From: Kribbella monticola
GTDB lineage: Bacteria; Actinomycetota; Actinomycetes; Propionibacteriales; Kribbellaceae
Reading direction: 5' to 3'
Assembly (NCBI RefSeq): GCF_003261635.1
Contig: NZ_QFXK01000027.1
Span: forward strand, 372,001 to 436,000
Length of the DNA stretch: 64,000 nt
Shown here: piece after piece, positions 9,134 to 17,624 of the stretch
How the letters are laid out: each line of letters begins with the position of its first letter
Position numbering within the stretch: the first letter of the stretch is position 1
Made by a program: the position numbers and the translations under genes
Notes under the pieces: model-generated
Told to the model about the DNA's origin: nothing
The model's database searches: none
Seen by the model: the letters and a program-made list of their open reading frames with translations, nothing else

Positions 9134-9744
9134 TCCGCCACCCGCCACCTTTCGTACGGCAGGTTTGGTTGCGCGGGTATCGGATGTTCGGCCGCGTTGG
9201 TCGGGTGGTGGCGCTCCAGTAGCCATCGGCCACCGCGAGGTGCTGCTTGGTGGATCACGCTGGGTTGGTCGCGTAGGTCCGGTCTGCCAGCTCGAAACGA
9301 GGGCGAGTGTCGGGTTGTGTGGGTGGTGCTCGGCGGGCGGGATATGGCGGGGGGAGGCCGGGGTGACTGCTCGCCTACTCGGGCGGCTTGTTGGAGGGCT
9401 GGCGTCGCTCGGCGTGAGTCGGTTGGCTGGTCGGGCGTCTTGTTGGAGGGCTCGCGTCGCTCGGTGTGCGTCCGTTGGTTGGTCGGGCAGCTCGGTGTGC
9501 GTCGGTTGGTTGGGCAGCTCGGTGCGGGCGGGGCGGCTTCGCGGGGGTGGAGGGGTGGAGTGGGGCAGCTTTGGCGGGGTGGTTGGGGCGTTGTTGTGGG
9601 GGATCGACGGGGGTGTGTGCGGCGAGGGACGTTGACGGGTGGGGGCGGACGGTGTCTGATCCGGAGTGTGGACTGGTGTTTGTGACTGGTCCGTAGGCTG
9701 AGATTTTCGTCCGATCCGCCCCTGACACCTCTCGGAGGGTGCAA
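9134..9744. other. Non-coding G-rich region between recX and the MT0933-like gene
   Basis: I find no credible gene in these 611 bp. The plus strand is strongly G/T-rich and the open frames lack any family character. It holds the 52-bp tandem repeat described separately and a G-quadruplex candidate at 9543-9588, with five runs of at least four G separated by 4 to 10 nt. A possible -10 (TAGGCT, 9694-9699) lies upstream of the next gene. Confidence 0.6.
9381..9536 (+). repeat. 52-bp tandem repeat, two full and two truncated copies
   Basis: Units starting at 9381 and 9433 share TTGTTGGAGGGCT, GCGTCGCTCGG and GTTGG-TGGTCGGGC with few differences. A third unit from 9485 lacks the first ~25 bp, and a fourth (from ~9512) is shorter still. 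The period is not a multiple of 3, which fits a non-coding array. Confidence 0.7.
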
Positions 9745-10416
9745 ATGAACGATTTCCAGGAACAGGCGAAGAACTGGCTCCGGAATGTCGTCAAGCAAGA
9801 CCCGGACAAGATCAAGGCTGGCTTCGAGAAGGCCGGCGACCTGATCGACAAGCAGACCGGCGGGAAGTACGCCGACAAGATCGACTCCGTGCAGGAGAAG
9901 GTCGGCCAGTACGTCGATACGCAGGCCGCCAAAGAGCCCGGTACTCCTGGTACCTCCGACAGCACCGCACCCGAACAAGCCGACAGCACCACCACCACGG
10001 ACACGACCCAGACGCCGACTTCGGCCGACGACTCGGCTGGGGTATCCGGCACCGACGGTGACGTGAGTAGCGATTCGACTGCGGAGTCGGCTGATGCCGG
10101 CGCAGCCACGGACTCGAACGACGCCACTGCCGGTGGCGAGGACGCGGGGCTTGGGGAGACGGCTCAGGCTAATGAGACCGGGGGAAGTGACGAGGCTGAG
10201 CAGGGTGATGGTGCGCCTGAGGGGGAGACCCAGGGGGAAGCGCCCGCCGCGGCTGATGGGCGTGTGGTTGGCGGAGAAGTGCCTGATGTAGCTGAGCAGC
10301 CGAGTAGTTCGGCGGGGTCGAATGCCGAAAACGCCAGGCCCGGCGCCACTGCCACCGGGGTGTCCGCGGACGACGCCGACAGCTCAGAAGGCGGCCTCCC
10401 AGGCCCGCGCTCCTAA
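9745..10416 (+). CDS. MT0933-like antitoxin-family protein with acidic disordered tail
   Basis: The N-terminal ~60 residues (MNDFQEQAKNWLRNVVKQD, then DKIKAGFEKAGDLIDKQTGG and KYADKIDSVQEKV) match the small helical MT0933/Rv0909-like family labelled antitoxin. The remaining ~160 residues are low complexity, rich in Asp, Glu, Ser, Thr, Ala and Gly, and strongly acidic. No toxin gene is adjacent, so a true toxin-antitoxin role is doubtful. ATG 9745 is preferred over GTG 9739 because GGAGGG at 9734-9739 sits 5 nt before it. The 223-residue length is due to the tail; family members are often under 100 residues. Confidence 0.65.
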   Translation: MNDFQEQAKNWLRNVVKQDPDKIKAGFEKAGDLIDKQTGGKYADKIDSVQEKVGQYVDTQAAKEPGTPGTSDSTAPEQADSTTTTDTTQTPTSADDSAGVSGTDGDVSSDSTAESADAGAATDSNDATAGGEDAGLGETAQANETGGSDEAEQGDGAPEGETQGEAPAAADGRVVGGEVPDVAEQPSSSAGSNAENARPGATATGVSADDADSSEGGLPGPRS

Positions 10417-10540
10417 CCGGCCTGGAGTCGACCGGCTGGCACCAGCCTGGGTCGGCACCAGCTCACAGAAACCAGCTCAGGCCCCGCGGTCAGGCGCAGT
10501 TCGCACACCGCGGGGCCGAGCTGTGTCCGTGAGGCTGTCC

Positions 10541-10815
10541 GCCGCGGAGGCGCGGGGGCTGTCGGCGAGTCTGGCTCCGCTGCGGAGTCGGAGCTATGCG
10601 CGAGCCTGCCTCCGCCGAGAGTCGGGGGGCTGTTCGTTACGTGTCTCCGCGCGCAGTCGGGACGCTGTCGGCGAGGCTAGCTCCGCTGTGGAGTCTGGGC
10701 TGCCGGCGAGTCGGACTCCGGCGAAGTCGGGGTGCTGTCGGCGAGCCTGCTCTGCCGCGGGGTTGGAGTTGTGCGCGAGCGGAATCCGCGCCGAGTCGGG
10801 TGCTGTTCGTCGGGT
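10541..10815 (+). repeat. Degenerate repeat tract
   Basis: Variants of GTCGG-GCTGTCGGCGAG followed by CTCCGC-GCGGAGTC recur roughly every 50-65 bp. Copies are diverged and the exact unit is uncertain. Frames through it give Arg/Ser/Ala-rich text without family resemblance, so I read the tract as non-coding. Confidence 0.45.
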
Positions 10816-10920
10816 TGGTTCTGTGCGCGGGTGGGTCGGGTGGGGTTGGCGGAGGGTGATGGGGGGATGACTGGGGTGGGGTGGTGGGGCAGACCGTGAT
10901 GTGGGGGGTGGGTGTTTGTC

Positions 10921-10949
10921 TTGACCCTGTGGATAGCCGCGCTTAGCCT
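10921..10949 (+). promoter_or_regulatory. Sigma-70-type promoter for a long rny leader
   Basis: TTGACC (10921-10926) and TAGCCT (10944-10949) are separated by 17 bp, close to the housekeeping consensus. Transcription would begin near 10956, about 430 nt before the RNase Y start, with no better promoter seen in between. Confidence 0.55.
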
Positions 10950-11386
10950 CGGGATCAGTAAGGGATCACTCCACCTGACGGTGGCGGATATAGCACCGGC
11001 GGGCCGGTTGATCACCGGCTGACTGCCGGACGATGAACGCGAGACCAACGCTCGACCGAGCTGAAAGACGGACGACCGCGACCCGATCGCGGCTGGAATA
11101 GGACGGAACCGCCTCGGCGGACAGGCGTGGCCAGCACAGGCCGGGCCGGGTCACCAAGAAGGGACCGTTGTAGCGGCAGGAAACCCGTCATGGCTGACGG
11201 CCCGGCCGGAACGGATGGCACCGTCGACGACGTGGTCACCGGACCGCTCGGCCGATGCCGACGGACCGGGCACCGCCCCGACCAGGGTGGTGTGTTTCGC
11301 CGTACCGTTGTCCGACCGCCGAGTGGACCATCCCTTCGTCGCAGCCAAAGTCACGCCGAGCGTGACTCCGAAGAGGGGAGACGCCG
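10950..11386 (+). other. Presumed structured 5' leader of rny
   Basis: No supportable gene lies in this stretch. Several short inverted repeats would fold in RNA: CCGGT-N5-ACCGG near 11006-11020, CCGCGA-N5-TCGCGG at 11076-11092 and CCGCC-N2-GGCGG at 11109-11120. I could not match it to a known riboswitch. A GAGGGGAG ribosome binding site ends at 11380, 6 nt before the rny ATG. Confidence 0.4.
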
Positions 11387-13090
11387 ATGTCACTCGCGGC
11401 CATGCCGGTGGCGGCATCAGTCGGGCTCGTCCTGATCGGCCTACTGATCGTGGGTCTCCTCGCGTGGATCGGCTTCACGTTGTCGCGCCGCAAGGAGGCC
11501 GATGCGTCGGCCGCCGTCCACGCGGCCGAGGCGACGGCGAAGCTGGAGGCCGCGAACATCACCGCCGGCGCGAAGGCGTCGGCCGAGCTGGTCCGCCGGC
11601 AGGCCGAGGAGGAAGCCGCGGTACTGCGGGTCCGGGCCGAGGCTGCTGAGCAGCGGGCCGAGGAGATCCGCCGTGGCGCCGAGGATCGCGCGTCCGAAGT
11701 ACGGCGGGAAGCCGAGCAGCGGGCGTCCGACGTACGCCGGGAGGCTGAGCTCGAGGCGCAGTCGATCCGCGATGATCTGCGCGAGCAGCGGCTCGAGATG
11801 GAGCGGCGCGAGCACCGGTTGACCGAGCGGGAGGAACGCCTCGACGAGCAGCACCGCTCGATCGAGGAGCGCCAGAACGAGTTGTCCGTCCAGCTCGCCG
11901 AACTCGATCAGCGCAAACAGGAGATCCGCGATCTCGAGGACGAGCGCCGCCGGATCCTCGAAGGCGTCGCGAACCTGACCACCGAGCAGGCGAAGGCCGA
12001 ACTGGTGGCCGCGATCGAAGCCGAGGCGAAGCGGCACGCGCACACGATCGTCCGCGACATCGAACGGCAGGCGCAGGACGAGGGCGAGGTCAAGGCGCGC
12101 AAGATCATCACCGGCGCGGTCCAGCGACTGGCCTCCGAGCAGACCAGCGAGTCCGTCGTCTCTGTCGTGCACCTGCCGAGCGACGACATGAAGGGCCGGA
12201 TCATCGGTCGCGAGGGCCGCAACATCCGGTCGTTCGAGCAGACCACCGGCGTCAACCTGATCATCGACGACACCCCCGAGGCAGTGCTGTTGTCCTGCTT
12301 CGATCCGGTACGCCGGGAAACCGCGCGGTTGACGCTGGATTCGCTGGTACTCGACGGCCGGATCCATCCGAGCCGGATCGAGGAGATCTACGAGCGCAGC
12401 AAGGGCGAGGTGGCCGAGTTGTGCGAGCGCGCCGCCGAGGACGCCATGGCGGAGGTGGGGATCACCGATCTGCACCCGGAGCTGATCCGGACGATGGGGC
12501 TGCTGCGCTACCGCACGTCGTACGGGCAGAACGTGCTGAAGCACCTGGTCGAGTCGGCGCATATCGCCGGGATGATGGCGGCCGAACTCGGGCTGGATGC
12601 CAAGCGATGCAAGCGCGGCGCGTTCCTGCACGACATCGGCAAGGCGCTCACGCACGAGTCGGAGGGCAGTCACGCGATCGTCGGGGCGGAACTGGCGCGC
12701 AAGTACGGCGAGGACGACGATGTTGTGCACTGCATCGAGGCTCACCACAACGAGGTCGAGGTACGCACTGTCGAGGCTGTGCTGACGCAGGCCGCCGATG
12801 CGGTGAGCGGTGGGCGGCCGGGTGCGCGGCGCGAGTCGCTCGAGGCGTACGTCCAGCGGCTGGAGCGGCTGGAGGAGATCGCGATGCACCACGACGGCGT
12901 CGAGAAGGTGTTCGCGATGCAGGCGGGCCGCGAGATTCGCGTGATGGTGCTGCCGGACGCGGTCGACGACATCGCCGCGCAGGTGATGGCGCGCGACATC
13001 GCCAAGCAGGTCGAGGAGGAACTCACCTACCCCGGCCAGATCCGGGTCACCGTCGTCCGCGAATCCCGCGCCACCGAGGTCGCGAAGTAG
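11387..13090 (+). CDS. rny: Ribonuclease Y
   Basis: RNase Y is a membrane-anchored endoribonuclease that starts mRNA decay. The 567-residue protein has an N-terminal membrane helix (residues ~6-28), a long Arg/Glu-rich coiled coil to ~210, a KH domain with GRIIGREGRNIRSFE near 270-284 and an HD domain with HDIGK at 415-419 providing the metal-binding His-Asp. The length is slightly above the usual ~520. ATG 11387 has a strong Shine-Dalgarno. A minisatellite begins 10 bp after its stop with no terminator between. Confidence 0.95.
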   Translation: MSLAAMPVAASVGLVLIGLLIVGLLAWIGFTLSRRKEADASAAVHAAEATAKLEAANITAGAKASAELVRRQAEEEAAVLRVRAEAAEQRAEEIRRGAEDRASEVRREAEQRASDVRREAELEAQSIRDDLREQRLEMERREHRLTEREERLDEQHRSIEERQNELSVQLAELDQRKQEIRDLEDERRRILEGVANLTTEQAKAELVAAIEAEAKRHAHTIVRDIERQAQDEGEVKARKIITGAVQRLASEQTSESVVSVVHLPSDDMKGRIIGREGRNIRSFEQTTGVNLIIDDTPEAVLLSCFDPVRRETARLTLDSLVLDGRIHPSRIEEIYERSKGEVAELCERAAEDAMAEVGITDLHPELIRTMGLLRYRTSYGQNVLKHLVESAHIAGMMAAELGLDAKRCKRGAFLHDIGKALTHESEGSHAIVGAELARKYGEDDDVVHCIEAHHNEVEVRTVEAVLTQAADAVSGGRPGARRESLEAYVQRLERLEEIAMHHDGVEKVFAMQAGREIRVMVLPDAVDDIAAQVMARDIAKQVEEELTYPGQIRVTVVRESRATEVAK

Positions 13091-13100
13091 CCGGAGCCGG

Positions 13101-13581
13101 TACGACGCCCGTCGCACCGGCACCCGCCTCAGCCCGTACGACGTGCGTCGCGCCGGCGACCCGCCTCAGCCCGTACGGTGTGCGTCGTACCGGCGACCGG
13201 CCTCGGCGCGTACGGCGTGCGTCGTACCGGCACCCGCCTCAGCCCTGTACGACGTGCGTCGCGCCGGCGACCGGCCTCAGCTCGTACGGCGTGCGTCGTA
13301 CCGGCGACTGGCCTCAGCGCGTGCGGGGTGCGTCGTACCGGCGACCGGCCTCAGCGCGTGCGGGGTGCGTCGCGCCGGCGACCGGCCTCAGCCCCGTACG
13401 ACGTGCGTCGCGCCGGCGACTGGCCTCGGCGCGTGCGGGGTGCGTCGTACCGGCGACTGGCCTCGGCGCGTGCGGGGTGCGTCGTACCGGCGACTGGCCT
13501 CGGCGCGTGCGGGGTGCGTCGTACCGGCGACCGGCCTCGGCGCGTGTGGCGTGCGTTGCGCCGCGGCCCGCCCCGGCCGGT
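13101..13581 (+). repeat. 37-bp minisatellite, about 13 units
   Basis: About thirteen head-to-tail units of 37 bp run from the end of rny to just before the SnoaL-like gene. The consensus begins TACGGCGTGCGTCGTACCGG and continues CGACCGGCCTCAGCGCG. Units at ~13435-13545 are almost identical, and those at both edges are diverged. Each unit carries CCGG-CGA-CCGG, a small self-complementary element. Because 37 is not a multiple of 3, open frames across it are artefacts. Confidence 0.92.
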
Positions 13582-13608
13582 GCGGCGTATCGGCTGGTTC
13601 CTCCTGCG

Positions 13609-13989
13609 TTAGTGAGGTTCGGCGTACTTTGTGCGCCAGTCCGGCGGTTCGAAGGGGGAGCCGTAGATGCGGGTCTCGCGGGCGATCCGGCCGGTGTCGA
13701 ACTCGACGATGTTCGCGACGTAGTACACGTCGCCGCCGTAGTCCGACCGGCCGAGGACGACGAAGTGGTCGCCCGCGCCGACTATGCGCTGGATCTCGAT
13801 CGCCGGCGGGTTCGGGTACTCCTGCTGCATCGACCGCATCGTGTCCCGCCCGACGATCCGCTCGCCGGACTGCGGCAACTCCAGCACGTACCCCTCGGTG
13901 CGCAGTTCGTGCTCGGCCTCGGCGGACAGCGCGAGCTGCCCGTCCATCGGCCACAACCGCTCCAGCAGTTCTCGATTGCGATCGGTCAT
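13609..13989 (-). CDS. SnoaL-like (NTF2-fold) domain protein
   Basis: The 126-residue product resembles the SnoaL-like/NTF2 fold: an N-terminal helix (RNRELLERLWPMDGQLAL), a GRDTM-type helix cap and C-terminal strands including DHFVVLGRSDYGG and VEFDTGRIARETRIYG. Such proteins are isomerases, hydrolases or ligand binders, and this one's substrate is unknown. ATG 13989 is chosen over GTG 13998 because an AGGGG lies 10 nt upstream of the ATG but almost touches the GTG. It ends 27 bp from the 37-bp minisatellite. Confidence 0.7.
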   Translation of the reverse strand: MTDRNRELLERLWPMDGQLALSAEAEHELRTEGYVLELPQSGERIVGRDTMRSMQQEYPNPPAIEIQRIVGAGDHFVVLGRSDYGGDVYYVANIVEFDTGRIARETRIYGSPFEPPDWRTKYAEPH

Positions 13990-14097
13990 CTCCGCCACCC
14001 CTTTCGGCCCCGTTGCCGATTCTCAGTGTGCTCCGGATTGCTTCAGCCAGACTTAAAGCCGATCGCACAGGAGGGGTAGTTGGAGATTCAGCCGGTA

Positions 14098-14397
14098 CTA
14101 CGCCTGCTCGGGGGAGTGGCCGGGTTGGTACTCGACCGGGGTGACGTCGATCTGTTCCTCGATGACGTACTCGTGCGGAGTCGTGTCGTACTGCTCCTCG
14201 ATCCCCGGCTTGATCAGCGTGATCTCTTCCTGCTCCCGTTGGTTCGCGACCCGGTAGGAGAACCAGAGCCCGGCGGCTCCGCCGAGCATGATGACGATGC
14301 CGACCACGCTCAGGTCCACCGGTCCGGAGCCGTCCCGGACAGCGAAGGCGAGGATCGCGCCGGCCGCCATCAGCAGGATCCCGAAGTTGATTCGCAT
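14098..14397 (-). CDS. DUF6458 family small membrane protein
   Basis: The 99-residue protein begins MRINFGILLMAAGAILAFAV and has a second helix VVGIVIMLGGAAGLWFSYRV, the two-helix pattern of DUF6458 proteins in actinobacteria. The cytoplasmic tail is acidic (QYDTTPHEYVIEEQIDVTP). Its function is unknown. A GGAGCAAGG immediately before ATG 14397 is a good ribosome binding site. Confidence 0.72.
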   Translation of the reverse strand: MRINFGILLMAAGAILAFAVRDGSGPVDLSVVGIVIMLGGAAGLWFSYRVANQREQEEITLIKPGIEEQYDTTPHEYVIEEQIDVTPVEYQPGHSPEQA

Positions 14398-14501
14398 CCT
14401 TGCTCCCTACCCCGGCAGGGCGGCACCGATCAGAAGTGACTAATTGTTGACCCTTACTCACTCTCAGTACCCAATCAAACGCTTGTCAAGCACCCACCTG
14501 T

Positions 14502-15419
14502 TCAGGCGATGGCCGCCGGAGCAGCGGTGAACGTGTTGCACGACGCCGGACTGGCGGACGTCAGGCCACGGCGGGACCAGCGGCTGTGGCTGGTCTTGTT
14601 GCCGTGCGAGCGTTCTGGGTTCCATTCGTCGCCGCGGTGGGCGACCGTCCAGAGCCACTTCTTCAGCCAGGCACCGGTGGCGGGGAAGTACCGACGGTCG
14701 GCGGCGAGGTAGACGCCACTGAAACAGGAGGCCTGCAGTTCCAGCCGCCTGCTCTCGGTCAGCCTCGCGTCGGTGCCGTTGGCATAGTTCGCCCGGGTGT
14801 CCGACGCGGCCATGATCCCGGTCAAGCGCTGGATGTGGTGTCCGTATTCGTGCGCGATCAGGAACGCCATCGTCGTCCGCGTCCAGAGCCGGTCGTAGCG
14901 GCGCTGGTTCGTCAGGTCGAAGTCAGCCCGCATCGAGATGACACCGTTGCAGTAGGCACCTGAGTCGGTGATCGCGCACTGCGTCCGGACCTGCCCGGGC
15001 GCGAGGACCTCCAGCCGGGGAGACCAGAAGGTGAAGCCCGCCTTGCGGATGACGGGTGCCCACGCCCGATCCAGGCAACGGATGGATTCGGTGTAGTAGG
15101 CCTTGACCTGAGCGACCGACGTCGGCCTGGCGGACGGCTCCTTGCAATGCGATGCCGGCAACTGACCGACTCGATAGAGGGGGTTCTGCATCACCGCCCG
15201 ATTCGAGGCGGCGAGCGGCTGCTCAGCTGGAGTCGTAGTAGCGGTGGCTCCAGGACTGACCGCTGCTGACGGAGTGGCCGTAGGTGTGGGCGTAGCCCTC
15301 GCCACGGTCCACGTCGCGTCGGTAGTTCCAGTACGACGGAGCGCCACCGCACCACCGCCCACAAGGAGAGCCAGAACAGCGCCCGCCCCGACCAACTTCA
15401 TCCCCAGCCGTCCAGTCAC
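14502..15419 (-). CDS. Membrane-anchored neutral zinc metallopeptidase (YpfJ-like)
   Basis: This 305-residue protein has an N-terminal membrane helix (residues ~7-27) and a Thr/Pro/Ala-rich linker to ~70. It then has the putative neutral zinc metallopeptidase domain with HEYGHH at 190-195, the HExxH zinc site. A LELQASCFSGVYLA segment ~35 residues later carries the conserved Glu of the family. The substrate is unknown. GTG 15419 starts 9 bp after the phosphotransferase stop, so both genes are probably in one transcript. An ATG six codons later is an alternative but has no better ribosome binding site. Confidence 0.82.
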   Translation of the reverse strand: MTGRLGMKLVGAGAVLALLVGGGAVALRRTGTTDATWTVARATPTPTATPSAAVSPGATATTTPAEQPLAASNRAVMQNPLYRVGQLPASHCKEPSARPTSVAQVKAYYTESIRCLDRAWAPVIRKAGFTFWSPRLEVLAPGQVRTQCAITDSGAYCNGVISMRADFDLTNQRRYDRLWTRTTMAFLIAHEYGHHIQRLTGIMAASDTRANYANGTDARLTESRRLELQASCFSGVYLAADRRYFPATGAWLKKWLWTVAHRGDEWNPERSHGNKTSHSRWSRRGLTSASPASCNTFTAAPAAIA

Positions 15420-15428
15420 CCGCAGAAC

Positions 15429-16385
15429 CTACCCCGCCAAAGGTGCCCGGATAAGCCCAAGAAGCCGATCGAGGTGACGCCATTGCTCCGCACCCCAAAC
15501 CTCCAGCCCCTCGCGAGCATCGGCGACCGCTGCAGCGCTCAGGTCAGGGTCGGCCAGCACGACCACGCGGGCGGTGAAATCGTTCAACGCCCGCCTCAGC
15601 AGGAAGAACGCGAACAACTCCAACCGCAGCGGCCGGATCGGATAAACCTCGAGCACAGTCAGGAACGCACTGGCGTCCATCGGCTGTACGCCGTGCAGCA
15701 GCAAGGACAGGTCGTACTCCGGCGGCGCGAGCCGCATGTCGTCCCAGTCGAGCACGCTGACGTGTCCATCGCCGTCGACCAGCATGTTGTTGCCGTAGAG
15801 GTCGGTATGACTGACGACGAAGCGACTCGGCACGGCACGCGCCGCAGCCTGCAACTCGTCCAGGCGATCCAGCTGAGCCGCCAACTCGGTCTCGTACGGC
15901 CGGAGCACCTCGCCGCCGTAGTACGGGCGGAGTTGCTCGCGCGTTTTCATCTCGAACTCCTCGCGGAACGGCAGCTCGAGCGGGATCGAATGCAGCTGCC
16001 CGACCGTCCTGCCGATCTCCCTCAGCACAGAGCGCGGCCAGACCGGCCAGTCCGGCAGGATCTCCCCGATGAGGAACGGGAACAACGCGATCACACCCGT
16101 GGGGACCTCTACCCACAGTTCATCCGTCTTCGTCGCCAACGGATAGGGCACCCGCAGCCCATGCGCGTGCAGCTCCTGCACGAAAGGCAGCCGCTCCAAC
16201 GCGCCGGTCGCTCGCTCGCGATCAGGCCAGAGCTTGAGGAAGTACTGCGAACCGTCGGCCCACACCGAGTAGCCCGCGGTGGCCCAACCGACCGGGACGT
16301 ATTCCAGCGACGAGACCGTGAGGCCGTAGTACTGGAGGACGGCGTCGGTCAGCGTGCTCCGGTCGACCGGCGGTTCGACGAGCAC
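15429..16385 (-). CDS. Aminoglycoside-phosphotransferase-family kinase
   Basis: The 318-residue product is an APH/choline-kinase-fold phosphotransferase. It shows the catalytic loop HTDLYGNN at 193-200 (Asp195 as base) and the metal-binding VLDWDDM (Asp213). The N-lobe carries YFLKLWP with the ATP-binding Lys. The substrate cannot be told from sequence; homoserine, amino-sugars or thiamine-type alcohols are all possible in this fold. GTG 16385 follows the acyl-CoA dehydrogenase stop by 3 bp, which shows an operon. Confidence 0.8.
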   Translation of the reverse strand: MLVEPPVDRSTLTDAVLQYYGLTVSSLEYVPVGWATAGYSVWADGSQYFLKLWPDRERATGALERLPFVQELHAHGLRVPYPLATKTDELWVEVPTGVIALFPFLIGEILPDWPVWPRSVLREIGRTVGQLHSIPLELPFREEFEMKTREQLRPYYGGEVLRPYETELAAQLDRLDELQAAARAVPSRFVVSHTDLYGNNMLVDGDGHVSVLDWDDMRLAPPEYDLSLLLHGVQPMDASAFLTVLEVYPIRPLRLELFAFFLLRRALNDFTARVVVLADPDLSAAAVADAREGLEVWGAEQWRHLDRLLGLIRAPLAG

Positions 16386-16388
16386 GGG

Positions 16389-17552
16389 TCAGCGGAAGGC
16401 GGCCTGGCCGGTGAGGGCTTGGCCAATCACTAGTTGGTGGACTTCGGAGGTGCCTTCGTAGGTGAGGACGGATTCGAGGTTGTTGGCGTGCCGCATGATC
16501 GGGTACTCGCCGCTGATGCCGTTGGCGGCGAGGATCGTGCGGCATTCGCGGGCGATGGCGATCGCCTCGCGGACGTTGTTGAGCTTGCCGACGCTGACCT
16601 GCTCCGGTCGCAGCGAGCCCTTCTCCTTCAGCCGGCCGAGGTGGACCGCGAGCAGGATGCCCTTGTTCAGCTCGACGCTCATGTCGGCGAACTTCGCCTG
16701 CGTGAGCTGGTACGCCGACAGCGGCTTGTCGAACACCTGCCGCTCGGCCGCGTAGTCCAGCGCCGACTCCAGACAGTCCCGCGCCGCCCCCATCGCACCG
16801 AAGATGATCCCGAACCGCGCCTCGTTCAGGCACCCGAGCGGTCCCGACAACCCGCGCGCCTCCGGCAACATCGCGGACGCAGGCAGCCGCACATCCTCCA
16901 GCACCAACTCGGACGTCACCGACGCCCGCAGCGACAGCTTCCGCGTGATCTCCGGCGCCGAGAATCCAGGCGTGGAAGTCGGTACGACGAAGCCGCGCAC
17001 CCCGTCCTCTGCGCGCGCCCAGACCACTGCGACGTCGGCCACCGACCCGTTGGTGATCCACATCTTCGAGCCGTTCAGCACCCAGTCGTCCCCGTCACGC
17101 CGGGCGTTGGTCCGCATGCCCGCCGGGTTCGACCCGAAGTCCGGCTCGGTCAGCCCGAAGCAGCCGATCGCCTCGCCGGCCGCCATCCGCGGCAGCCACT
17201 CACTCTTCTGCTCCTCGCTGCCGTACTTCCAGATCGCGTACATCGCGAGCGACCCCTGCACCGACACCAGCGACCGCATCCCCGAATCCGCGGCCTCGAT
17301 CTCCAGGCACGCCAGCCCATAGGCGACCGGCCCGACACCGGCACACCCGTACCCCGTCAGGTGCATCCCCAGAAACCCGAGCGACCCGAGCTCCTTGGCC
17401 AGCTCGCGGGCGGGAATCGTCGCCGACTCGAACCACTCGGGCAGCTGCGGCCGCAGGCGTTCGTCGGCGAACCTGCGCGCAGTGGCCCGGATGTCGAGCT
17501 CTTCGGAGGTCAGCAGCGAGTCGACGTCGACGAGATCCAGCGAAACGGTCAT
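16389..17552 (-). CDS. Acyl-CoA dehydrogenase, glutaryl-CoA dehydrogenase type
   Basis: The 387-residue flavoenzyme has the acyl-CoA dehydrogenase core: LTEPDFGSNPAGM, WVLNGSKMWITNG, and the C-terminal YEGTSEVHQLVIG with the catalytic Glu at 366. The Asn-Pro-Ala-Gly-Met context and overall pattern are those of glutaryl-CoA dehydrogenases, which oxidise and decarboxylate glutaryl-CoA to crotonyl-CoA in lysine and tryptophan breakdown. A different short acyl-CoA substrate cannot be excluded. It heads a minus-strand operon with the kinase and metallopeptidase genes, whose link to it is unclear. Confidence 0.85.
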   Translation of the reverse strand: MTVSLDLVDVDSLLTSEELDIRATARRFADERLRPQLPEWFESATIPARELAKELGSLGFLGMHLTGYGCAGVGPVAYGLACLEIEAADSGMRSLVSVQGSLAMYAIWKYGSEEQKSEWLPRMAAGEAIGCFGLTEPDFGSNPAGMRTNARRDGDDWVLNGSKMWITNGSVADVAVVWARAEDGVRGFVVPTSTPGFSAPEITRKLSLRASVTSELVLEDVRLPASAMLPEARGLSGPLGCLNEARFGIIFGAMGAARDCLESALDYAAERQVFDKPLSAYQLTQAKFADMSVELNKGILLAVHLGRLKEKGSLRPEQVSVGKLNNVREAIAIARECRTILAANGISGEYPIMRHANNLESVLTYEGTSEVHQLVIGQALTGQAAFR

Positions 17553-17624
17553 GACGTCACGCTAGCCGCATCCAGGCCGGCCGTGCTTTCAGATATCCAC
17601 AAGCCCGTGTGGCACTGCTCACCG

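Noticed and set aside
9165..9696. Three plus-strand frames of 76 to 162 codons after recX
   Set aside because: They are Gly/Trp/Arg-rich translations of G-rich repeats, overlap one another and have no family resemblance.
9745..10416. A toxin-antitoxin module at the MT0933-like gene
   Set aside because: No toxin gene adjoins it; the neighbours are non-coding repeat tracts.
10950..11386. A known riboswitch, RNase P RNA or tmRNA before rny
   Set aside because: I could not match the conserved cores of these RNAs; only generic hairpins are visible.
12421..14079. Long frames running from rny through 13100-13600
   Set aside because: They read the 37-bp minisatellite in shifting frames and overlap rny; the protein text is a translated repeat.
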